5,026 nucleotides of DNA. Origin: an uncultured Lachnospiraceae bacterium (lineage in GTDB: Bacteria; Bacillota; Clostridia; Lachnospirales; Lachnospiraceae). A program made the translations under genes and the position numbers. Location: the NCBI GenBank assembly GCA_902783935.1, contig CACZTA010000127.1, forward strand, positions 1-5,026, read 5' to 3'. Positions 1 to 4,645 of this stretch are shown in pieces; the first letter of the stretch is position 1; each line of letters starts with the position of its first letter. The notes under the pieces are model-generated. The model made no database searches and was not told the DNA's origin. It worked only from the letters and a program-made list of their open reading frames with translations.

Positions 1-4
1 CCAT
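1..4 (-). CDS. Start of an unseen minus-strand gene; tentative rpsJ (ribosomal protein S10)
   Basis: Only an ATG (bases 4 to 2) and the first base of codon 2, a G, lie in the window. The start is supported by an AAAAGGAGG ribosome binding site at 24-16, although its spacing of 11 nt to the ATG is somewhat long, and by a promoter and long structured leader upstream. No coding sequence can be read, so the product cannot be identified directly. The leader's style, with branched hairpins directly before a strong Shine-Dalgarno site, is typical of ribosomal protein operons. Parts of it resemble what I recall of the leader before rpsJ in Clostridia, and a second codon starting with G fits Ala as in many S10 proteins. 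The S10 identity is an inference. Confidence 0.5.
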
Positions 5-234
5 AAAAAAAGTCGCCTCCTTTTCGCACTTTTACGAGTACGACAAGCGGTGACTGTACACATCCCCGGGCGTGTCCTCATGCTTCTCATGAAACCGCTC
101 CGGTACCTCCCGCATATTGGCGGGCTTATCCTGCACAGTGACTTGTCGCCAGTATCCTTACATGACATTCGCTCCACGGAAAACCTGCATCGGTGTGCAG
201 CAACCTCACGCTGCATCGCTATCATGTCACAGCA
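5..234 (-). promoter_or_regulatory. Long structured 5' leader RNA (ribosomal-protein-leader-like)
   Basis: About 230 nt lie between the predicted transcription start near 234 and the ATG at 4, without a convincing gene. Domain 1 is closed by 231-224 pairing with 168-161 (8 pairs including two G-U) and contains a perfect 6-bp hairpin, 215-210 with 201-196, with an 8-nt loop. Domain 2 is closed by 148-142 with 47-41 (7 perfect pairs). This continues as 141-132 with 60-51, with one mismatch and a 3-nt bulge at 50-48. Inside domain 2 are two hairpins: 124-120 with 113-109, and 92-88 with 82-78. A third element, 33-28 with 13-8 extended by 26-25 with 15-14, places the Shine-Dalgarno site in its loop. 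These pairings are seen directly. Identity as an autoregulatory ribosomal protein leader (S10 operon type) is inferred by resemblance. Confidence 0.6.
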
Positions 235-240
235 AATGCT

Positions 241-270
241 AGTATACACGAAAACCCCCTGCAAATGCAA
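241..270 (-). promoter_or_regulatory. Sigma-A-type promoter for the left-edge gene
   Basis: On the minus strand TATACT (246-241) matches the -10 consensus at five of six bases. TTGCAT (270-265) lies 18 bp upstream as a weak -35 with three matches. Transcription would begin near position 234, giving the long leader. The -35 element and spacer lie inside the terminator hairpin of the preceding gene, so the two signals share sequence. The weak -35 keeps confidence moderate. Confidence 0.5.
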
Positions 271-277
271 GGGGTTT
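252..277 (-). terminator. Rho-independent terminator after the SipW-like gene
   Basis: An 11-position stem pairs 277-267 with 252-262 around a 4-nt loop (266-263), with a single mismatch at 270/259. Its base is four consecutive G-C pairs flanked by three A-T pairs. On the minus strand it is followed by TTTT partly within the stem and then CGTGTA, so the U-tract is short. It lies 29 nt past the stop codon of the gene ending at 307. On the plus strand the same hairpin is followed by TTTCTTTT, so it could also work in that direction, although no plus-strand gene reads into it. Confidence 0.65.
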
Positions 278-283
278 CTTTTG

Positions 284-300
284 AATCTTTATAAAAGATT
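284..300. other. Small AT-rich hairpin just after the SipW-like stop codon
   Basis: The 7-bp inverted repeat AATCTTT/AAAGATT (284-290 and 294-300) has a 3-nt spacer. It lies six bases beyond the TGA at 309-307 and just ahead of the stronger hairpin at 252-277. It is AT-rich and weak alone. Read on the plus strand it is followed by TTT. It may be an accessory 3'-end structure or chance. Confidence 0.3.
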
Positions 301-306
301 TTTCAT

Positions 307-1491
307 TCAGAAAACATCCGAGAAGTCAACCACCGTGACGCCCGTGTTGTCATCTCTCCTGACCTTCGGGTTTTCACCGGCTTCCCTCGCTGCGTCCATG
401 ATTTCATCCAGCGACGGGCGCTTTACCATCCGGAGATCACCGTCTGCGGGGATATACGGCACATCCGCCTCAGCTTCATCCGCGGCAAACGGGATCATTC
501 CCGGGTCGGCCGCATCTTTCCCGACGCCTGCCATGACCTGCTCCACCGCGGAGACGACATCTGACACATGCATGTCAGCAGGAATTTCTTCCGGCTTTTC
601 ATCTTCAGAAGTACCGAAGCGGAACAGCTCCGCGTCATTTTCGCTTCCGAACAGGGTAACGCCGGCATCATTGACCGTTTCCGTCTTCGCTTCCGGGGCT
701 GCAGGTGCTTCAGGCACTGCTGCTTCCGCAGCGGTTTTCTCTGCCGTGCCTTCCTGCTCTTTATTCTCTGCGGCAGGTGTTTCCTCCTGCCCGTTTTTCG
801 CCGCTTCTTTCGCCGCTTTCTTCTGCGCTTTCTTTAAGGCTCTCTTCTCCGCCCTCGTCAGCGGGGCCGGCGTCTCGGGTGTCTCTCCGTTCACTGCGGC
901 GATATTGTCCTTGACAGCTGCCTTGATCGTATCGGTGTCGATCCCGCTCTGGTCATCCGGATCAAGTCCTGCGGCAATAACCGCATTGACGTCTTCGGCT
1001 TCTTCCTCTTCCTCGTCGTCTCTCGGTTTCCATAATTCGGAGAGAACAAACAGGATAATGATCAGTACAACGACAAGCGCGATGATAATGATGCCTTCCA
1101 GGCTGTGCATCGCCATCATGATGTAGCCGATATACGGCACCGCAACCGCCACCTTGGGGACTGAGTTCCGGAGCATGACCGTCTCATCCTGGCCTTCCGG
1201 ATTGGCTGCGCTCACTGCTGTAAATGTCCCGCTGTCCGGATCACACGTCTTCAGGATATAGGCATAAGTTGCCGTGTCGCTGTCCTTCAGGACTTCATCG
1301 CCCGGTTTCAGGTCCCGGACGTCCACGTTTGTCGAATACGTGATGGAGCCGAGCGGAAGATTTGTATCCATAGACGGAGTGTCCACGATCGTCGTCATAA
1401 CTCCCGCGACTGACGGAACCAGAATTGCGGCCGCAACCAGGATCGCAGCGATCAGGAACAGATTGACGATGAACTTCAGAAATTTTGACAT
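307..1491 (-). CDS. Degenerate SipW-like (S26) signal peptidase domain protein with long cytosolic tail
   Basis: A predicted two-pass membrane protein of 394 residues. Residues 8-28 form the first membrane segment. Residues 31-128 resemble the outer domain of ER-type/SipW signal peptidases: TPSMDTNLPLGS carries the expected nucleophile Ser40-Met41, LKPGDEV follows, and VPYIGYI (118-124) matches the family motif before the last helix. Residues 133-151 form the second membrane segment. The catalytic His of the SipW type is absent, since no His occurs between residues 41 and 128. The GD motif carrying the Asp is replaced near AVSAANP. Lys81 lies roughly where the base would be, so a Lys-type mechanism is not excluded. 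Residues 156-394 are a presumably cytosolic tail with an acidic patch (158-167), a basic Lys/Ala-rich helix (213-232), an Ala/Glu/Pro-rich linker and a less repetitive C-terminus (353-394). The start at 1491 is chosen because AAGGAG lies 6 nt upstream. An in-frame ATG at 1539 is upstream of the predicted transcript start. The role is unknown, and the domain assignment is from motifs. Confidence 0.7.
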   Translation of the reverse strand: MSKFLKFIVNLFLIAAILVAAAILVPSVAGVMTTIVDTPSMDTNLPLGSITYSTNVDVRDLKPGDEVLKDSDTATYAYILKTCDPDSGTFTAVSAANPEGQDETVMLRNSVPKVAVAVPYIGYIMMAMHSLEGIIIIALVVVLIIILFVLSELWKPRDDEEEEEAEDVNAVIAAGLDPDDQSGIDTDTIKAAVKDNIAAVNGETPETPAPLTRAEKRALKKAQKKAAKEAAKNGQEETPAAENKEQEGTAEKTAAEAAVPEAPAAPEAKTETVNDAGVTLFGSENDAELFRFGTSEDEKPEEIPADMHVSDVVSAVEQVMAGVGKDAADPGMIPFAADEAEADVPYIPADGDLRMVKRPSLDEIMDAAREAGENPKVRRDDNTGVTVVDFSDVF

Positions 1492-1497
1492 GATATT

Positions 1498-1503
1498 CTC
1501 CTT
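1498..1503 (-). promoter_or_regulatory. Ribosome binding site fixing the start at 1491
   Basis: AAGGAG on the minus strand lies 6 nt upstream of the ATG at 1491-1489. The alternative in-frame ATG at 1539 has no such site and falls within a few bases of the -10 element, so this motif decides the start of the SipW-like protein. Confidence 0.85.
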
Positions 1504-1529
1504 CTCAGGTTTATCCCATAATCCAGTAT

Positions 1530-1558
1530 ATTCTACCATTTTAAGTGCGAGATGTACA
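1530..1558 (-). promoter_or_regulatory. Promoter of the SipW-like gene
   Basis: TGTACA (1558-1553, four of six -35 matches) and TAGAAT (1535-1530, five of six -10 matches) are separated by exactly 17 bp on the minus strand. Transcription would start near 1523, leaving a leader of about 30 nt before the ATG at 1491. Confidence 0.65.
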
Positions 1559-1580
1559 CAGGTTTTTTTCTTTCATGTTT

Positions 1581-1623
1581 TTCCCGGTTTTCTGCTCTCT
1601 GCCCGTCATGCGGGCGCCGGGAA
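1581..1623. repeat. Nested inverted repeat between divergent promoters
   Basis: The outer arms TTCCCGG (1581-1587) and CCGGGAA (1617-1623) are perfectly complementary. They enclose a second perfect pair, GCCCG (1601-1605) and CGGGC (1611-1615), with a 5-nt loop. Neither strand has a U-tract after it, so it does not look like a terminator. It sits about 6 bp upstream of the -35 element at 1630 and about 22 bp upstream of the opposite -35 at 1558. That position would suit an operator for a shared regulator, but no function is shown by the sequence. Confidence 0.45.
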
Positions 1624-1629
1624 GGTCAC

Positions 1630-1658
1630 TTGTCACTGCTTCTCAAATCTACTATAAT
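1630..1658 (+). promoter_or_regulatory. Strong promoter of the GNAT-PAP2 operon
   Basis: TTGTCA (1630-1635, five of six matches) and a perfect TATAAT (1653-1658) are separated by 17 bp, close to an ideal sigma-A promoter. The expected transcription start, about seven bases beyond the -10, is at 1665-1666. That coincides with the A of the first ATG of the downstream gene and suggests a leaderless mRNA. Confidence 0.8.
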
Positions 1659-1665
1659 GTGATTC

Positions 1666-2415
1666 ATGACAGATACAGTAAAATCCATTGAAGATATGTC
1701 CTTAAATGCCTGGCCGTCCAGCCAGGTTCAATACTATGACGGGTGGGTGCTGCGTTATTCCGGTTTTTACACGCACCGCACAAACTGCGTGGAACAGCTC
1801 GGGGTTTCCTGCCTGCCCCTCGCGGAAAAGATCCGGTTTTGTGAAAACATATACCGGCGCTGGAAGACTCCCTGCATTTTCAAGATCTCCCCTATCGGAG
1901 ATCCGGCACTCGACGGGCTGCTCGCTGAACGCGGATATGTCATCGAGCATCATACGACTGTCATGACTGCTTCGCTCGTGAATCTGCCGGCCTTCGTTTC
2001 CTCCCATCCCCTGCGGATCGAGCCGCGCGTCACACCGCAGTGGATCGACGGCCTCTTCCGCCTCAAACACATGGACGATCCCTTTTTCAGGCGCATTGTC
2101 CCCCGTATGTACGACGCGATCCCTATGGATGAGATCGCCGTCTCCCTGACGGAAGACGGCTGCATCACTGCACTCGGTCTCGGCATTCTGGACAGGGATG
2201 CGGTCGGAATCTACGCGATCCATGTGGCTGAACACAGACGGCGTTCCGGCATCGGCAGGGAAATTGTCTCCACTCTGCTGCGCGAGGCTTCCGCCAGAGG
2301 ATCTGTCCGCGCCTATCTTCAAGTCGTCACTGATAATGCTCCCGCCAAAGCGCTTTACAGGGGCTGCGGATTCCGGGAGGAATATTGCTGCTGGTATCGC
2401 TGCAAGGAGGTCTGA
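1666..2415 (+). CDS. GNAT-family N-acetyltransferase
   Basis: A soluble protein of 249 residues, predicted to transfer an acetyl group from acetyl-CoA to an amine; the substrate is unknown. The N-terminal half carries a signature of a GNAT subgroup: NAWPSSQVQYYDGWVLRYSG (14-33), then HRTN (37-40). The C-terminal half has the acetyl-CoA-binding motif A: a beta strand AVGIYAIHV (179-187) followed by R192-R-S-G195-I-G197, matching R/Q-x-x-G-x-G/A. Motif B is NAPAKALYRGCGF (224-236), where the Tyr (231) is the usual candidate acid. The length fits two-part GNAT proteins. The ATG at 1666 is the first possible start and keeps residues just before the WPS motif. It has no Shine-Dalgarno site and lies at the predicted transcript start. 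A later ATG at 1696 (Met11) also lacks a good binding site. It is the first gene of a two-gene operon, joined to PAP2 as TGA-ATG. Confidence 0.88.
   Translation: MTDTVKSIEDMSLNAWPSSQVQYYDGWVLRYSGFYTHRTNCVEQLGVSCLPLAEKIRFCENIYRRWKTPCIFKISPIGDPALDGLLAERGYVIEHHTTVMTASLVNLPAFVSSHPLRIEPRVTPQWIDGLFRLKHMDDPFFRRIVPRMYDAIPMDEIAVSLTEDGCITALGLGILDRDAVGIYAIHVAEHRRRSGIGREIVSTLLREASARGSVRAYLQVVTDNAPAKALYRGCGFREEYCCWYRCKEV
2404..2410 (+). promoter_or_regulatory. Shine-Dalgarno site for PAP2 inside the GNAT gene
   Basis: AAGGAGG within the last codons of the acetyltransferase gene lies 5 nt before the ATG at 2416. The GNAT stop codon TGA (2413-2415) abuts that ATG, so ribosomes ending the first gene are placed to begin the second. 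This suggests translational coupling. Confidence 0.85.
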
Positions 2416-3321
2416 ATGCAATTTCTGCAACTTCTTATGAAGATCAGGACGCCCGTCATGGATTATTTCATGCTTGGTGTCAGCTGGCTCGGCACCCCGT
2501 TTTTCGCAGCAGGACTCATTCTCTGGATCTACCTGAATGTCAGCAAGAAGACTGCCTGCGGAATCGGTATCTCCTTCCTGCTCTCATGCATGATCTGCCA
2601 GGGCATTAAAGTCCTGGTGCGCATGCCGCGTCCATGGATCCTGGAGCCCGACCGGACGGTATTCTCTCCTGCAGAGATTGCGCTGCACACTGCCACCGGT
2701 TACTCGTTTCCCAGTATTCACGCCCAGACTGCTGCCTGTATCTGTGAATCCCTTCTTCATTATAATAAGAAGAAAGCAGTGACGGTTCCTTCCGCCATCC
2801 TGCTCTTCCTTATTCCGTTTTCACGCATGTATCTCGGATTCCATACCCCGTTTGATATCATTGCCGGCTTTGCCGCGGCAACTGCTGTCAATCTGCTCGT
2901 GTGGCATTTCTGGCCGCGGGTTTCAAATAAGACCGGCGGCGACGGTGCGATTGCCTTCTTCATCGCAGGGCTTGCATGCGTCCTGTTTTTCATGAGCCTT
3001 GCACTGTACCGGAACGGGACCGTTGAACTTCATCTGATAAAAGACGCCATGCAAACAGCAGGAATCGCTGCCGGCTTCGCTGCAGCCTTCTATATTGAAC
3101 GCCGTTTTATCCGTTTTTCCACTGGGGGAACCCGGGTGCAGAAACTGCTTCGTTTTGCAATAGCCCTCGCCGGTTTCTTCATTATCAGCTTCCTCACAAA
3201 AATAATATCCGACACTTCGGCTGTCCTGGCTGTTCTCCGCTACCTGATTGGCGGACTGTGGCTTTTCGGGGCCGCCCCCTTCGTCTTTGTCAGGACCGGC
3301 CTTATGAAAAAAGAATCCTGA
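2416..3321 (+). CDS. PAP2-family membrane phosphatase
   Basis: A predicted polytopic membrane protein of 301 residues. The three motifs of the PAP2/acid phosphatase superfamily are present in order. Motif 1 is K65-x6-R72-P73. Motif 2 is P99-S100-I101-H102, with Ile replacing the usual Gly of PSGH. Motif 3 is S136-R137-x5-H143-x3-D147. His102 and His143 are the expected acid and nucleophile, and Lys65, Arg72 and Arg137 should hold the phosphate. Hydrophobic stretches lie near 20-40, 49-64, 121-135, 146-165, 177-198, 212-226, 245-262 and 273-293. The region after motif 3 (about 150 residues) is longer than in minimal PAP2 proteins and adds about four membrane segments. Likely substrates are lipid phosphates such as phosphatidic acid or undecaprenyl pyrophosphate, but the sequence does not tell which. 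It follows the GNAT gene with no gap and is the last gene before the terminator at 3352. Confidence 0.9.
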   Translation: MQFLQLLMKIRTPVMDYFMLGVSWLGTPFFAAGLILWIYLNVSKKTACGIGISFLLSCMICQGIKVLVRMPRPWILEPDRTVFSPAEIALHTATGYSFPSIHAQTAACICESLLHYNKKKAVTVPSAILLFLIPFSRMYLGFHTPFDIIAGFAAATAVNLLVWHFWPRVSNKTGGDGAIAFFIAGLACVLFFMSLALYRNGTVELHLIKDAMQTAGIAAGFAAAFYIERRFIRFSTGGTRVQKLLRFAIALAGFFIISFLTKIISDTSAVLAVLRYLIGGLWLFGAAPFVFVRTGLMKKES

Positions 3322-3351
3322 ATGCAGATAAATAATCCGTGATATTCCCAC

Positions 3352-3381
3352 AAAAAAAAGAGTGCTTGCGCACTCTTTTTT
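3352..3381. terminator. Bidirectional terminator between convergent operons
   Basis: A perfect 12-bp stem pairs AAAAAAGAGTGC (3354-3365) with GCACTCTTTTTT (3370-3381) around the loop TTGC. On the plus strand it ends in six Ts. On the minus strand the eight As at 3352-3359 give eight Ts. It lies 30 nt after the PAP2 stop and 10 nt after the HPr stop on the other strand, so it can end both transcripts. Confidence 0.93.
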
Positions 3382-3391
3382 CTGCTGTTCA

Positions 3392-3652
3392 TCAGGAGAC
3401 GCTTTTTGTCAGATAAGCTTCGATCCGCTCCATCGCTTCCTGCTCGTCTTCTCCGTTAGCCGAAATAACGACCTCAGCACCTGTATCAAGCCCGAGGGTC
3501 ATCATCCCCATAATGCTTTTGGCATTCACGCGCCGGTTCTCGGATTCAACGTAAACGTCGCTCCGAAACTGACTCGCCATCTGCACAAGCAAGGCAACCG
3601 GCCTGGTCTCAAGACCGTTGTTCAGGCGAATCGTGATCTCCCTTTTTGTCAT
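3392..3652 (-). CDS. HPr-family protein lacking His15 (Crh-like regulator)
   Basis: An 86-residue HPr-fold protein, full length for the family. The active-site loop normally reads GLHARP with His15 phosphorylated by PTS enzyme I. Here it reads GLETRP (13-18) with Glu at exactly position 15, so phosphocarrier function should be lost. The regulatory site is intact: VNAKSIMGMMTLG (42-54) places Ser at exactly position 46, the site for HPr kinase/phosphorylase. This combination is like Bacillus Crh, which has Gln15 and works with CcpA and in metabolic control but not in sugar transport. A role as a Ser46-P-dependent regulator is inferred. GGAGGAGG lies 6 nt before the ATG. It is the last gene of the murB-whiA-HPr cluster, 36 nt after whiA, and the linkage parallels B. 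subtilis whiA (yvcL)-crh. I leave the symbol blank because it is not proven orthologous to crh. Confidence 0.92.
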   Translation of the reverse strand: MTKREITIRLNNGLETRPVALLVQMASQFRSDVYVESENRRVNAKSIMGMMTLGLDTGAEVVISANGEDEQEAMERIEAYLTKSVS

Positions 3653-3679
3653 AATAGTCCTCCTCCATGAACATTTACA

Positions 3680-3701
3680 GGAAACGGATTAATCTGTTTC
3701 C
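3680..3701. repeat. 22-bp near-perfect palindrome over the whiA stop codon
   Basis: The sequence 3680-3701 reads almost identically on both strands, with one mismatched pair (3686/3695). It includes the TAA of whiA (3691-3689) and lies 14 nt before the HPr Shine-Dalgarno site. In RNA it forms GGAAAC/GTTTCC plus a short inner extension. No U-tract follows, so it is not a terminator. It might be an RNA processing or stability element, or a binding site. Confidence 0.45.
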
Positions 3702-4609
3702 GTTTCGCCCCGCGTGCGCCGCATCTTCATATCCGCCGCATAAGCGCAGAGCTTTCTCAGCCGGTGATTCACACCGGACTTTCCGATCCGTGGATTTAAG
3801 TACTCCCCGAGCTCAGTCAGGGACGCATCCGGGAAAGCGAGACGGATCTCAGCCATTTCCCTCAACTGGGGAGTCAGTTCTCCGAATCCGCCGTTATCCC
3901 GGATATACCTGATATCCTCGATCTGACGCACGGCAGATACAACTGTTTTATTGAGGTTGGCCGTCTCACAGTTTACACGCCTGTTGACAGACCCCCGCAT
4001 TTCCTTCATGACTCTCACGCTTTCAATGTTGAGGAAAGAAATACTGGCGCCGATCGTTCCGAGGAAACTGACGATCTGATCCCCCTCTTTCAGATACACC
4101 ACATAACTCTTTTTGCGCCGGACGACTTTCGCATCGAGCCCCGTCTCGCGCATCGCCTTCCTGACAACCGCAGCAGACGCTTCATCCGGACAGACGATTT
4201 CAAGATGATAGGATTTCTCCGGATCACTGACAGATCCCGCTGTCAGGAAAGCCCCGCGGAGAAACGCTCTCCGGCAGCATTCCCTTCGGAGAACTGACGG
4301 ATGTCCCGCAGCAGCTGCAACCGCGGCTGCGCGCTCCGCATCCGGAAGGCGGAAAAATCTGCTCTCATGTGCGCCTGACGGATCCTGCTCCCGGCACAAA
4401 GCTATGTCTATATTAAACGCTCTCTCAAGTAAAGTAAAGAGCTTTCTCGAAGCGGCTTCATTCTCTGTCCGGAATCCGGCAAGACTGCCGTCCGCTTCTT
4501 CCCGCTCCCCCGCGAGCAGGACATATGCCGAAAGCTCTGCGATCCGGCAGTGCCTTGCCTGTGTATCCACCGCTGCCAGCTCGCGCTTCACGTCTCCGGA
4601 AAAAGACAT
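3689..4609 (-). CDS. whiA: DNA-binding protein WhiA
   Basis: The protein has 306 residues, close to the usual length of about 310-330. It begins MSFSGDVKRELA, a typical WhiA N-terminus. The middle has the LAGLIDADG-endonuclease-like fold without nuclease function: RRAFLRGAFLTAGSVSDPEK (113-132), then a second half around YLKEGDQIVSFLGTIGAS (172-189). The segment RRVNCETANLNKTV (210-223) is strongly characteristic. The C-terminal helix-turn-helix is at 255-292: RLAFPDASLTELGEYL, then GKSGVNHRLRKL. WhiA proteins control sporulation septation in Streptomyces and affect division and chromosome segregation in Bacillus. The precise role here is inferred from the family. A GAGGG site (4621-4617) lies 7 nt before the ATG. 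The gene is 36 nt downstream of murB and 36 nt upstream of the HPr gene, consistent with one operon. No rapZ or glmR gene lies between murB and whiA. Confidence 0.96.
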   Translation of the reverse strand: MSFSGDVKRELAAVDTQARHCRIAELSAYVLLAGEREEADGSLAGFRTENEAASRKLFTLLERAFNIDIALCREQDPSGAHESRFFRLPDAERAAAVAAAAGHPSVLRRECCRRAFLRGAFLTAGSVSDPEKSYHLEIVCPDEASAAVVRKAMRETGLDAKVVRRKKSYVVYLKEGDQIVSFLGTIGASISFLNIESVRVMKEMRGSVNRRVNCETANLNKTVVSAVRQIEDIRYIRDNGGFGELTPQLREMAEIRLAFPDASLTELGEYLNPRIGKSGVNHRLRKLCAYAADMKMRRTRGETETD

Positions 4610-4645
4610 TTCACATCCCTCAACTGTCAGAACGTCCCGAAGCAG

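Noticed and set aside
8..33. Hairpin followed by Us just before the left-edge ATG, considered as an intrinsic terminator
   Set aside because: The stem is mainly A-U with a bulge, and its loop contains the Shine-Dalgarno site. An attenuator is possible, but it is better described as part of the leader.
5..234. Left intergenic region considered as SRP RNA, RNase P RNA, tmRNA or a tRNA
   Set aside because: None of the conserved core sequences I know for these RNAs is visible, and no cloverleaf could be drawn. A leader for the adjacent gene explains it better.
50..1126. Long plus-strand open frame of 358 residues, very rich in Ser and Ala
   Set aside because: It lies mostly opposite the Ala/Glu-rich tail of the SipW-like gene. 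It is low complexity, has no ribosome binding site and crosses the terminator and leader. It is a shadow of a biased sequence.
1492..1539. N-terminal extension of the SipW-like protein from an ATG at 1539
   Set aside because: That ATG overlaps the promoter region and precedes the predicted transcript start near 1523. The ATG at 1491 has an ideal ribosome binding site and opens directly into the membrane segment.
1581..1623. Inverted repeat considered as a terminator for either divergent gene
   Set aside because: No U-tract follows on either strand, and both flanking genes point away from it.
1702..2430. Minus-strand open frame of 242 residues
   Set aside because: It is exactly antisense to the GNAT gene, which has clear family motifs. 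The antisense product shows no recognisable domain and no promoter.
2923..3351. Minus-strand open frame of 142 residues opposite the end of PAP2
   Set aside because: It is antisense to membrane-segment codons, has no family resemblance, and the bidirectional terminator lies just upstream of its start on that strand.
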